A stretch of DNA of 64,000 nucleotides from the NCBI RefSeq assembly GCF_027579695.1, contig NC_083586.1, forward strand, positions 2,160,501 to 2,224,500. Direction: 5' to 3'. The notes beneath the pieces are model-generated. The model searched no databases. It was not told where the DNA came from and worked only from the letters and a program-made list of their open reading frames with translations. Shown here in pieces: positions 34,135 through 44,816 of the stretch (its first letter is position 1; every line of letters starts with the position of its first letter). A program made the position numbers and the translations under genes. This DNA comes from Neoarius graeffei (taxonomy: Eukaryota > Chordata > Actinopteri > Siluriformes > Ariidae).

Positions 34135-34867
34135 AAGGAAAACACTGCATCTCAGCATAAGAACCTTATCCCATCTGTGAAACATGGTGGTGGTAGTATC
34201 ATGGTTTGGGCCTATTTTGCTTCATCTGGGCCAGGACGGCTTGCCATCATTGATGGAACAATGAATTCTGAATTATACCAGCGAATTCTAAAGGAAAATG
34301 TCAGGACATCTGTCCATGAACTGAATCTCAAGAGAAGGTGGGTCATGCAGCAAGACAATGACCCTAAGCACACAAGTCGTTCTACCAAAGAATGGTTAAA
34401 GAAGAATAAAGTTAATGTTTTGGAATGGCCAAGTCAAAGTCCTGATCTTAATCCAATCAAAATGTTGTGGAAGGACCTGAAGCAACTAGTTCATTTGAGG
34501 AAACCCACCAACATCCCAGAGTTGAAGCTGTTCTGTACGGAGGAATGGGCTAAAATTCCTCCAAGCCAGTGTGCAGGACTAATCAACAGTTACCGGAAAC
34601 GTTTAGTTGCAGTTATTGCTGCACAAGGGGGTCACACCAAATACTGAAAGCAAAGGTTTACATACTTTTGCCACTGACAGATATCTAATATTGGATCATT
34701 TTCCTCAATAAATAAATGACTGAGTATAATATTTTTGTCTCATTTGTTTAACTGGGTTCTCTTTATCTCCTTTTAGGACTTGTGTGAAAATCTGATGATG
34801 TTTTAGGTCATATTTATGCAGAAATATAAAAAATTCTAAAGGGTTCACAAACTTTCAAGCACCACTG
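34135..34867 (+). pseudogene. Tc1 transposase C-terminal half (DD34E type), Glu replaced by Lys
   Basis: The sequence joins hAT-derived sequence at about 34135. It encodes ASQHKNLIPSVKHGGGSIMVWAYF, the catalytic Asp in QQDNDPKHTS and SPDLNPIKMLW, where the third catalytic residue should be Glu (NPIE); Lys is found. Spacing from Asp is 34. It ends GGHTKY and TGA at 34645. The right terminal repeat ends at 34867 (TTTCAAGCACCACTG) with TA after it. The 5' half and left terminal repeat are missing. Confidence 0.9.
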
Positions 34868-35172
34868 TAGATGTGCAAAGCTGGTAGAGACATACCACAA
34901 AAGACTTGCAGCTATAATTGCAGCAAAAGGTGGCTCTACAAAGTATTGATGCAGGGGGGCTGAATACTAATGCGCACCACATTTTTCAGATTTTTATTTG
35001 TTTAAAATTTTGAAGACCATTTATCATTTTCGATTCACTTCACAATTATGTGCTACTCTGTGTTGGTCTATCACATAAAATCTCAATAAAAAAAAAATTT
35101 TAAGTTCGTGGTTGTAAGGTGGAAAAATGTGAAAAAGTTCAAGGGGTATGAATACTTTTTCAAGGCACTGTA
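34868..35172 (+). mobile_element. Right end of a second Tc1-like element
   Basis: Starts inside a different Tc1 transposase C-terminus (KRLAAIIAAKGGSTKY, TGA near 34947). Its 3' UTR has GGCTGAATACTAATGC and GGGTATGAATACTTTTTCAAGGCACTG, ending at 35170 followed by TA. The preceding Tc1 right end abuts it at a TA, so one Tc1 probably inserted into another. Confidence 0.82.
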
Positions 35173-35895
35173 GCTGTAAACACATACAGATTGAACACGT
35201 TTCATTTACTAGTGACTGTTAATAATGTATTATATATTACTAATGATTGTTTAATTATAATCAATAAACAGTGAGAAGAAAATAAGCCAATAATAAATAA
35301 CTCATTAATTGGCTAATTTTAACTCAATCCTGCAGTCAATATAACCAACATATTGGGTTGAAACAAGAACCCAACCAGGATGTAAATTTAACCTAATGGT
35401 CTTGTTCAAGTAACCCGACATTTCGGTTAAATCTTTAACGCAGCCTGACGGGTTAAATGCATAACACAGCGTTGTGTCGGTACAGTATTTACCCAGTGGC
35501 TGTGGTAAAACCAGGGTTTTTATTGTTTATTTTTAATTTTTTTTTTTTTTTTTAGTACTGGTCACTCAGAAATGCTACAAGCTGGTGTATCTGTATCAAA
35601 GACAAAATATTATCCTTTATTTTGGTACATTTTTCTCATATATTTATTTTATTTATTTGTTTGGTGTTTATGACATTGTCACAAGGGACATTTATATCAA
35701 AATATTCAAATATTTTTTATGTAATAATAATAACAACAGTAATAAGAGGTCAATTAAATAAATAATTGGAGGAAGATTAAAAAATGAATAAAATAAATCG
35801 TTTTTGGGTTTTTTGTTTGTTTTGTTTTGTTTTGTTTTGTTTTTGGCAGTGCTGCATGTTCTGTGTGGATCTTGACTACCATCGTATGGACAAGT
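35173..35895. other. Unassigned AT-rich sequence
   Basis: I see no coding homology. Short TTTTG repeats occur at 35815-35842. It lies between the Tc1 right end and the piggyBac-type MITE. Confidence 0.4.
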
Positions 35896-35899
35896 TTAA

Positions 35900-36798
35900 C
35901 CTTCATCCTACCAAGTGGGGTCCATCTGGACCCCGCACCTATATGTTTGTTTGCCATTTTAAAAATATGTGACATACTGCCTCACCGTTTTATGAATTTG
36001 TCATAATTTATGTCTTAATTAAAACACTAAAGCACCGGAAGATCAGCTTTTTGCATTGTGAAGGTATAATTAATTTGTTACTGGGGTCCAACCGGACCCC
36101 AGAGTAAAGTTTATCTGTCTTTCATTTTATAATTGAATAGCACACTGAAAGTTAACTTCTTTTATTTCTTTTATGTTCCATAATGAAACTACCAAGGCAT
36201 TCCTTCTTGGGGTCCGTGTGGACCCCACTGCTGCAATAAGCACAGGCTGCAAAACAAAAGCCCTAAATTATTTTACAATTACTTTTTTGTTTTAAATTCT
36301 GTAAGAAAAGACCTAAGTTGTAATCCAGAATGTTTTACAGCTGCATGAGCTGCAAAAATCATGTATATAATGCCAATTTTTTTTTGTGGCGCTATACTTT
36401 GCTACATGTATGCTAGTTATTGCAATATTATTGCAATGTTATTGCATTTATAATACATCATTGATATTCAGCCATAGTGGATTTTGTTCTTCAATAAAGT
36501 TATGTCTGTTTGCTGCATTGAATTGGTTCTTACTGCATTGATTTCAAGGTATTCCCTCCTGGGATCCATACGGACCCCGCCTGGTAGTTTGTGTATGTAA
36601 AATTGGCTGGTAGGATGAAGGTGTGTTCTTTATGCCTTGGGCCCTTTAGTGTATTGCTGTTATTAATACAAGATGTTCTGAACAAAACTTATCTGGTGAT
36701 TTTGTCTTTATAAGCTTTAACTTTAAAGAAAAGTATTGGGGTCCAAACGGACTCCACATGGTAAGATTAAGGTGTAAAATAGCATGGTAGGATGAGGG
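35900..36798. mobile_element. piggyBac-type MITE with five internal palindromes
   Basis: Ends CCTTCATCCTACCA and inverted CCCTCATCCTACCA are bounded by TTAA on both sides (35896-35899 and 36799-36802), the piggyBac target site. The 899-bp unit has no transposase. It contains five GGGGTCC-N4-GGACCCC palindromes at 35917, 36083, 36209, 36561 and 36738 (one or two single-base variants), and internal copies of the end motif at about 36607 and 36757. Such subterminal repeats could be transposase-binding sites, which is inference. Confidence 0.85.
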
Positions 36799-36802
36799 TT
36801 AA

Positions 36803-36828
36803 GAAGTGCACGTCACTCAATGTTTACC

Positions 36829-36866
<38 letters not shown>

Positions 36867-37767
36867 CTCACGAATCTGAATCAGAATCGAGTTTATTGCC
36901 AAGTTGGTTCTCACATACAAGGAATTTGCTTTGGTCTTTGGTGCTTGAACGGTTAAGAGAAAATAATTTAAAAATAGACAAAATAGTTATATAAATTTCA
37001 ATGAACATGCCACTAATTTATCTAAGTTACCAGCAGCAGCACAGAAAGGAATGCAATAACAAATATCAGACCTTACTTTATCAGCTCTCACAAATGCAAC
37101 ATTTAATACAGAATCTATAAAGTTCTAAATTCGCTGCATTTTCACCAACACTAACCTCATTCTTAAACTCCAAGTTTCATTTACAGGGAAATCTTATTCA
37201 TTTCACCAGTTGGGCAAAATAAACCAACATGCAGAACATCAAACCCATCTGTCAAAAATAAAGCCAGCGCTCTAATGAACACACTCAGCACTGTCTACTC
37301 CCAGGCCTTTTCTTCTCTATAAACACAATGCTCACAGTAAATGGGGGTTTAAGGCCCATCATCTTCCCAATCTGGGTTACAGTAAATGTATATACATCTA
37401 CACTCTGTTTTGACCAGATCGATGTATTTATTTAGTTTTGTGATTATTTATTTTGATTATTTTTTATCTAACTACTTAATTTATTACATGTCTACAGTAT
37501 TCCTCAATTCACGCTCCAGTGTTGATCAAACTGCCATGCAGTACAGTGGGTTGAACCCAGGCATTAATACACAATGGTGACAAATAAACCCACGCTCTTC
37601 ATATCTCTCATGGATGAAGGGGATGGGGGCGGCATGCATCCATATCCTACATTACAATTATTGGATCATTTCATTATTTCAACCAATTTATTGACTGAAA
37701 ATGCAGCGAGTCAAGTTTCCAAATGTGGCCACATGAGGGAAACCAACAGCCATCCAGTACAACATCA

Positions 37768-37805
<38 letters not shown>

Positions 37806-38050
37806 ATACATTTTCTAACAGGCAACAAGCCTAGCACTGATAAGCCCCCCCCCCCGCCCCAGCTATTTCCTACAGATTTATTGCTGAAACGCTGTGACTT
37901 TAATCAACAAAGGGAACGTGCACTTCCTAAATTTGACCACACGATGGCAGTCAAGAGCCACGCAGAACACAGCGCTGTCTAACACACCCATTATTATTTA
38001 CATTATTCATCAATCTTTAGCATTTCTCCTAGTATTTCCCTACATAGTTA

Positions 38051-38101
<51 letters not shown>

Positions 38102-38643
38102 GTGTTTCTACCAGGCCTGGAATTTCATCATTTTAGGGACAAGGCCACTTGGCCTTTTGTGCTGTCAATTTTTTGAGGGCATGAAGGCCAAAAGCCAGGG
38201 CACCAAGGCCATAAAATAAAACAATGATTTTAAGTTCACGTCTATAATGAATTTAATTTAAGGACTTATGACTCTTCTGAGGAAGATTGGAGTCTCAGTC
38301 GAAACTATCAAGCAGGTAAAGAAACATCTCCTACACTATTATGTCTGAAGATAAGAACATATTGAACACATCTAAACTTATCAATCCATCACTCACTTCA
38401 AAAATTGTAAAACTTATTAAACCTATAGGGTCATTCCATGCCAAATCAACAAATATCTGACAAATTTATGCTCGACCATCTCAGATTTCAATGAAATTTC
38501 GAGGGCTCAGAGATACTATTAAAAGAAGTTAATCCCCAAAATTTGAGCTTCCTATCACCAATAGTTTCAGAGATACAGGCATTTGAATTTTTTTTATTTT
38601 TTTGCATTTTGCTCAAAACATACATATTTCAAAGTGTAATATA
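36803..38643. repeat. Simple repeats and unassigned sequence
   Basis: (TG)n at 36833-36864. A short retroposon 3' end in minus orientation may occupy about 36873-36960 (AGTTTATTGCCAAGT, ACAAGGAATTTG). (ATT)n lies at 37770-37803 and (ATT)n again at 38050-38101. 38120-38220 (GGCCACTTGGCC, AAGGCCAAAAGCC) and 38430-38560 (GGTCATTCCATGCCAAATC) look like dispersed repeats I cannot name. No gene. Confidence 0.5.
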
Positions 38644-40040
38644 CAGAGGCGGAAAGTAATGAATTACATTACTCGCGTTACTGTACTTGAGTAGCTTTTT
38701 TGTGTACTTATACTTTTTCAAGTAATTTTTAAAGAGTGTACTTTTACTTTTACTTAAGTATGTTTTCTTTTAAGTAGTGTACTTCGGTACATTTTACATC
38801 ACAACCGTTACTGAGTAAAATAAATAAATAAATAAAAAATTAAAAAAGGCTAAAACGGAGAAGGGGAAATGCGTTCTGGAAATGAATCACGGGAAGGACA
38901 GTTGTCGCGCGCGCGAGTCTCACACAGACGATGGTGGACATGCACCGGCGCTTTAAGGGGGGGGGCTCAAGCCCCTGGGCCACAGCCAATCAGGGGCCTT
39001 GTAATATTAATAAAATAATAAACTGTCTGAATCGTGGGCCTACATTAATGTACGGATAGAAATAAGGTTAGAAATAAATGAGCGCACAGTAGCCTGCTGT
39101 AAGAGACATGGTGGATGTGGTTCGTGAAACGAACACCCACAACTGTACCAGAATAAAATATAACAAAATGTAACGTCATGCACGAAAGCGCGCCAAAGAC
39201 TGCAGACTACTGAGACACAAATTTAGAGGCTTTGAAAGATGAAGCGTTCACATGTTAGTGGGGCGCATAAAAGGAAAAAAAGAGAGAGATGCAGGTAATG
39301 ATAGAATCGTTGCCTAAAGTCACAGACTTTTTTAAGGTAAGGATCACCAATCTGTTCAGAATATCAGCTACTTATCAGTTATCAGCCTACCAGCAGCTAG
39401 GCTATGTGTAGGTAGGCTAAATATGCTATGATCTGTCCACCAGTAAAATAAATCAGTTGTGATTTGAATACGTGTCGTGTGATTTGAGTTATAATCCTGT
39501 TCGTATAATAGCATATTTCGATGGGGATAATAAAATGTCTAAAACGGCATCTACTGAAGAAATTGATGAAAAGATTGTAGCCTATAATGTTCACAGTTCG
39601 GGCAGCAGACAGAGTAAGCATACTGAGGGGAATAGCAATACAAAGCTAGCGCAGATCCACATTTCTCGCTAGCTGTGTTGGGTGTGTTGTTAACCCGTGT
39701 GAATTTAAGTGAAATACTTGAGAAGTTCAGTGGTCAAGACAGCATTTTAAGGTAAGGACACTTGATTATTAATGTTTGCCCACCGTGGCTTGTTGTTGAC
39801 GAAAGGCCCACATGATTTTGCCTTATGCAGCTACTGCTAGCGTCATGCTTTGAACTAGGTTAAGCTCATTTGCGCTAAAGGATGGGTTTATTGAAGGACT
39901 TTGATGTAGCTAGTTTCTTTTTAAAAAATCGTATGCTCAAAACAGTATGCCCGTGTTCATCATGTTTAACTTTTTTCTTGATGGAGTGCGTGAAATATTG
40001 TTGCAAGTGGTATTTCGATGCAGTCATGTCAAAAAGGCAG
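38644..40040 (+). repeat. Second copy of the hAT left end and first exons
   Basis: Begins CAGAGGCGGAAAG and matches 32730-34134 almost base for base, with scattered substitutions and small indels. It includes the first transposase exon near 39239 and the segment at 39472-39672. The match ends near 40037, where copy 1 switches to Tc1 sequence. Flanking bases GTAATATA do not match the 43069 right end duplication, and no separate right end is seen. Confidence 0.85.
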
Positions 40041-40252
40041 TTGAATGCACGGTCTTATTCAAGGAGAAGGAAGACTTGCATGATGCTTGAACATAGATCG
40101 GTAAAATAGACCCTAGTAGGACTTGGTTTCGTGTATTTCGGTCTGTAGAGTTATGAGTTTGGCCGCTGTCCATGGTGTTTACGTTTCATGTGGCCGCCGA
40201 GCCAAGTACCTTCATCATCATCATCATGTTCCCCTGTCAAAAGTTAAACTCT

Positions 40253-41252
40253 CTAGGGGTGCTTCTGCTGTAGCAGTTGCAGCAGTTGCTCAAAGTTTGA
40301 TTTGTCCATCATCATACGTCTTATCTGTTGGGTGTCTATGCCCAGCAGATTTTCCCATTTCGTCCATTTGTAACCATTTTTGTCAAACAGGAGCTGCTTT
40401 TGCACTTGGTTATTGCCCATCCGGCAAACGTGAGCAATATATTTTAGTTGTTGTACGTAGCAGGATAGTTTTATATCCTGGGTTCCTGTCAGTTTCCGGA
40501 GGTCAGCATTGGACATCTTGTAGCTCCAGTCTATATCTTCATTTGTAGTGTTCTTTTGGTCAGGGGCATTCTTTCGTTTATATCCACCTTTAATCATTTT
40601 CCTTAGGAAGCCGTGCCACACTACCTCAATTTTGTGAATTTCACTGGATGATAGTTGCCATGCCTGTGTGCTGTACAGGAGACGAGATCGAACGCATGCC
40701 ACTAGGAACTTTATACGGGTTTTTAGTAGTATTCGGTGGTCGGTTAGAATGTGTTTCAGTTCATTCCATTTCATGAATGCTAGCATGCAGGAAGTGTGAG
40801 GATTCATCACAGTTGCTGACATTATAACCAAGATATTTAAAGGTGTGGACATTTTTAATATTAGTGCCGCCAAGGGAAATGAAACTTGGTTTACATTTGA
40901 TATCCTCATTGACGTTAAAAGCCATTGTTTCTGTTTTGACATATGATATTTGTAAACCAAAGCGGGTGTAGGTCTTATCATACAACTGAAGAATATTCTG
41001 AAGCTCCTCGATGGATCCAGCGAGTATGGCCTGATCATCTGCGTATAGAATCTCTGTTATGCAACCCTCTCCTGATGCTCGTGCTTTCGTACGCATTTGT
41101 CTTGTGGATACCTCATTTGGAATGCAATATCTGAACTTGAAGCCTGTATCTGGGTACAGTTTTGATATCTCATGCTGTGCAATCCTGACAACAAAGTCCA
41201 TATAGATATTAAAAACTGATGGCGATTCTAGGGCACCTTGTCTTGCAGTGAA
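40253..41252 (-). pseudogene. Non-LTR reverse transcriptase fragment
   Basis: On the minus strand coding starts near 41250 with ARQGALESPSVFNIYMDFV, an unusual variant of the PQG motif, and EILYADDQAILAG, the active site, near 41060. KTETMAFNV and FKYLGYNV follow, then a C-terminal region (RSRLLYSTQAW, RKMIKGGYKRKN, RKLTGTQDI). One frame change occurs near 40790. It is RTE-like in style, but I cannot fix the clade. Endonuclease and RT N-terminus are absent. Confidence 0.75.
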
Positions 41253-41718
41253 TGTTTGTTTTCATGCCGCCGAGCTATTTTTATGTATTTTATTTTTTAA
41301 AAGGACTTGTCTGTAGGTGTGTGTGTTTTATGTTTACAACACATAGGTCTACATTAGCGCACGCGCGCTTGTGTGGTTATCTCTGGCCATGCCCCTGCGT
41401 GAAAGTTACGCAGTATCACTGTCCTGTCCGTGGTAATAATCAGAACTGGCTCTGTAATGATAATGCGCGCGTTCTTCTCTCCCTCTGTGGTCGGATGTGT
41501 TGAGCGATGTGAGCGTGGGCCTTGCGCAGCTACGCTGAGCCAAACGTAACCTATCGTAGGCTTCTAGGCTAATTACGCGCTTACACTGTAAATGCTTGAC
41601 ACGTATTGCAAATAAAATAAGAGTGTTTTCCTGGCCAACGGTAAGGGTAGGGTTGACAGGTAGCCTATGAGGGGCCTAGCCCCTGGGCCATGGGTGTTGA
41701 TAAAGCGCCCCTGCGGAC
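41253..41718. other. Unassigned sequence upstream of the BED exon
   Basis: Contains GC-richer stretches (GCGCACGCGCGC near 41358). It could be the 5' region of the hAT transposase gene whose exon follows; I see no diagnostic motif. Confidence 0.35.
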
Positions 41719-41934
41719 ATGGAGGAGACCGAGGAACCTGTGGTGGACGACCCTGCAGAAAACGCAATTTCTTCCAGTAATGAAGTGCACCCCTGGCCCT
41801 ACATACGTGATCACTTCAGCTTCGTAGAGAAAAGGGGTGACAGTTTCATTATGCAATGCAGATTATGTGTGCCCAAGAAGACAACCATTGCGGCATACAA
41901 AAATTCGACGTCTAATCTGCGCAAGCATGTTGAG
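41719..41934 (+). pseudogene. BED zinc-finger exon of a hAT transposase
   Basis: The ATG at 41719 opens MEETEEPVVDDPAEN, then HPWPYIRDHFSFVEKRG, MQCRLCVPKKTTIAAYKNSTSNLRKHVE and a GTAAGT donor at 41935. W, the CxxC pair and the first His of a BED finger are visible; the second His would lie in the next exon. BED fingers are the DNA-binding N-terminus of hAT transposases and related host ZBED genes. No downstream exon is found before 43069, so the gene is incomplete. Confidence 0.72.
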
Positions 41935-41960
41935 GTAAGTATTGTCATTGGCATCATAAT

Positions 41961-42362
41961 CACGGGCGCAGATAGAGGGTGGGACGGGTGGGATTCGTCC
42001 CACCCAGATTTAAATTCACCTCGTTCGGTCCCCCCCCCACTTATAGGGAGGAAAAACGTCTATGCTGTCTTTCTTTGTATAAGGCAAACCTCACGGAAAA
42101 ATCAAAAGACTAATTACCATTTGGTTTATTGAGGTGCACAGCAGTGTATACATAGTTGCAACAACTCACATAAAACAAAACAAAGACTGATATTCGGTTG
42201 GTTGAGCTGCGCAGACTGTACAGGTTGCGAGCTCGAGCTTAGTTGCTATGGTTACCCACAACAAGTTTGACAGGCATATCGGGGTTGGGGTTGGTTTGCT
42301 GGCAGCTTTGTCCCCCCCAGTTTTTTGTCCCCCCCAGTTCAAAAAACGTATCTGCGCCCCTG
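41961..42362. mobile_element. Small hAT MITE (402 bp) with 8-bp target duplication
   Basis: Ends CACGGGCGCAGATA and inverted CAGGGGCGCAGATA; ATCATAAT is duplicated at 41953-41960 and 42363-42370. C-rich runs (GTCCCCCCC) occur inside. It sits 26 bases into the presumed intron after the BED exon. Confidence 0.93.
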
Positions 42363-42370
42363 ATCATAAT

Positions 42371-43069
42371 GTTTCCTTTCCATAGTAAAACCAACAATAG
42401 GCTGGTTATATTCCAAAAATAGTGGCTGGCATTGCTAATGTTGAAGTAGCAACCTGTTGGTACTGTAACATAACGGTAACTAGTCTGTTATTCGGTTGGC
42501 TAATCATGCAAGCAAGTTAGCTCGCCAACCTGACGTGATCAGTCCTCCTACCATTCTACATCCAACAGGCCAGAAAGGAATACTAAGCAAAACAAATAAT
42601 GTTTGAATTGAATTGTTCAATAACACACAGTGCACACAGGCAAACTACGAGATTTTGGTGCAACATTTCACTTTCATATTTCGTGTACAATGCTTTGTGT
42701 GTGGTCAGGGCGATGTAAACGACATGACTGTGTGTATTGACCTTTTTTGTTTGTCTCAGTTTTAATGCAGCATTATCCTAAGCATTCAATTTGATACACT
42801 TCCTTTAAATAAAACATCTGGGTTGAGATGTACATATATCCTTGTTTCCTCTTCTTTTTCATTTTTGCACAACACAATGGAGGCAGAAAACACCCATTGT
42901 TAAAAGTAACGTTTTACTTTTACTCAAAGTACATTTTAAATGATCTACTTTTTACTTTTACTTGAGTAGATTTTTTTGTCTGGTAACTTTACTTGTACTT
43001 AAGTAAAATTTCATCAGAGTAACAGTACTTGTACTTGAGTATAATATTTTAGTACTCTTTCCACCTCTG
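42371..43069. other. Right part of the hAT block
   Basis: From 42900 on the sequence is full of ACTTTTACTT/GTACTT motifs, the subterminal repeats of this hAT, ending with CCACCTCTG. 42371-42900 has no recognisable coding exon. Confidence 0.65.
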
Positions 43070-43077
43070 CAAATGAG

Positions 43078-43282
43078 GATGGGTTCCCTTTTGAGTCTGG
43101 TTCCTCTCGAGGTTTCTTCCTCATGTCGTCTGAGGGAGTTTTTCCTTGTCACTGTCGCTATAGGCATGCTTGTGGGGGATAGATTAGGGATAAAATTAGC
43201 TCATATTTTAAGTCATTCAAATTCTGTAAAGCTGCTTTGTGACAATGTTTATTGTTAAAAGCACTATACAAATAAACTTGAC
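43078..43282 (+). mobile_element. L2 3' tail, right of the hAT block
   Basis: Continues the L2 3' UTR broken at 32729: GATGGGTTCCC through AATAAACTTGACATT. It reads on smoothly from the 8-base target site. Confidence 0.88.
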
Positions 43283-43298
43283 ATTCAGGAAATGCACC

Positions 43299-43690
43299 TT
43301 CCTTTGTAGAATGCTTGTACTCAGTGCACTATGTATACTGCTCCTACTTATTCAGGTGACATTGGGCATACCTAACAACCTGTGTTTTCTTTCCCTCCCC
43401 CCACCCCAAATCTGTCCCTCTGAGTTACATGGAGTCAACAGGAAATCTTTTGGTGGAGAGGGTGGAGACCTCGACTGGCTATCGTAGCCTGCAGGGAATC
43501 GGCTGTCAGACATTCTGTCGCATGTCCCAGACCCGGTGAAATGTAACTGAATTGTCTTGGCCAGCCCTAAGGGTCCCATCTGCATCTCATCATTGCTGAG
43601 GAGTGTGCTCCCATCACCCAATCAAGCATCCAGCCAGAGCAGGTCATGATATTTTTTACCATATTAACATGCCATTGTTGTGTGTTATGC
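43299..43690 (+). mobile_element. Second L2 3' UTR piece
   Basis: Repeats the L2 stretch seen at 32255-32380 (CAGTGCACTATGTATACTG, ACCTAACAACCTGTG), then diverges after TTACATGGAGTC into sequence also seen in other L2 subfamilies (GCAGGGAATCGG). There is no coding. Confidence 0.7.
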
Positions 43691-43750
43691 CTGATGTAAA
43701 GACTCTCGTCTCTGCGAGTCTACCACACAGATTTAATACTTGTCATTTTT

Positions 43751-44280
43751 AGGGCATACCTAACAACCTGTGTTTTCTTTCTCTCTCTCTCTCTTCCCCC
43801 CCCCCCCCCCCCCCCCCCCAATCTGTCCCTCTGAGTTACATGTTGATCCTGGGATTGAGATGCTGGCCTCTTCTGCCCCTCGGACCTGCTTGATCCATCC
43901 TGGTGCCCTGTGTCTGGTCGGAGTTTTATCACACCGCTCCTGTGAAGGACGGCCCTATGAGGACAGTTGAGGGTTATACCTGTTAAAACTGTTAATATTA
44001 TAGTCAGGCTGTCTGTTGTTGCCCAAATGAGGATGGGTTCCCTTTTGAGTCTGGTTCCTCTCGAGGTTTCTTCCTCATGTCGTCTGAGGGAGTTTTTCCT
44101 TGCCACTGTCGCCACAGGCTTGCTCATTGGGGATAGATTAGGGATAAAATTAGCTCATGTTTTAAGTCGTTCAAATTCTACAGAATTTGAACGACTTAAA
44201 ACATGAGCTAATTTTATAAGCTGCTTTGCGACAATGTTTATTGTTAAAAGTGCTATACAAATAAACTTGATTTGATTTGA
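43751..44280 (+). mobile_element. Third L2 3' tail, with hairpin
   Basis: Starts GGGCATACCTAACAACC, has (CT)n and a C24-type run at 43776-43819, then the L2 UTR and the AATAAACTTGATTTG end. The part at 44144-44217 is a perfect hairpin (own entry). Confidence 0.85.
44144..44217. repeat. Perfect 36-bp-arm palindrome in the L2 tail
   Basis: The arm at 44144-44179 (starting ATAAAATTAGCTCATG) is repeated as its exact inverse complement at 44182-44217, with the two bases AC between. The other L2 tails in this window carry only the left arm. Confidence 0.97.
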
Positions 44281-44426
44281 CCTTCCAAGAGCAATCCTAT
44301 TCAGCCATGTACCAGAAGAGGGAAATTGGAGGGTCTTGGATGCATATCACGAATGCAAAATTCCAAGTTCCTTCTACTTAATACTGGCTTCCTTTGCATT
44401 CTTTGTCTCATGCTGGGACTTGACCA

Positions 44427-44804
44427 TCTCATCTCATCTCATTATCTCTAGCCGCTTTATCCTTCTACAGGGTCGCAGGCAAGCTGGAGCCTATCCCAGC
44501 TGACTACGGGCGAAAGGTGGGGTACACCCTGGACAAGTCGCCAGGTCATCACAGGGCTGACACATAGACACAGACAACCATTCACACTCACATTCACACC
44601 TACGGTCAATTTAGAGTCACCAGTTAACCTAACCTGCATGTCTTTGGACTGTGGGGGAAACCAGAGCACCCGGAGGAAACCCACGCGGACACGGGGAGAA
44701 CATGCAAACTCCGCACAGAAAGGCCCTCGCCGGCCATGGGGCTTGAACCCGGACCTTCTTGCTGTGAGGCGACAGCGCTAACCACTACACCACCGTGCCG
44801 CCCC
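44427..44804 (-). mobile_element. tRNA-derived SINE with 12-bp target duplication
   Basis: On the minus strand it begins GGCGGCACGGTGGTGTAG, has an A-box-like GTGTAGTGGTTAG and a B-box-like GGTTCAAGCCCC near 44745, and ends in (ATGAG)-like repeats near 44430. GGACTTGACCAT is duplicated at 44415-44426 and 44805-44816. It looks like the DANA/Mermaid-like fish SINE group. Fragments of the same SINE lie at 2620-2697, 7651-7735, 7888-8056 and 56745-56815. Confidence 0.88.
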
Positions 44805-44816
44805 GGACTTGACCAT

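Larger units (their letters stand above)
32730..43069 (+). mobile_element. 10.3-kb hAT-bounded composite block
   Basis: The outer ends are CAGAGGTGGAAAG at 32730 and CTTTCCACCTCTG ending at 43069. CAAATGAG is duplicated at 32722-32729 and 43070-43077, and the L2 3' UTR reads through when the block is removed. Inside are hAT transposase exons (near 33335 and 33630), two Tc1 pieces, a piggyBac-type MITE, a second hAT left end at 38644, an RT piece, a BED exon and a small hAT. No complete transposase is present. Confidence 0.85.

Noticed and set aside
38644..43069. hAT element made of the inner left end and the outer right end
   Set aside because: The 8 bases before 38644 (GTAATATA) do not match those after 43069 (CAAATGAG); the outer left end does match.
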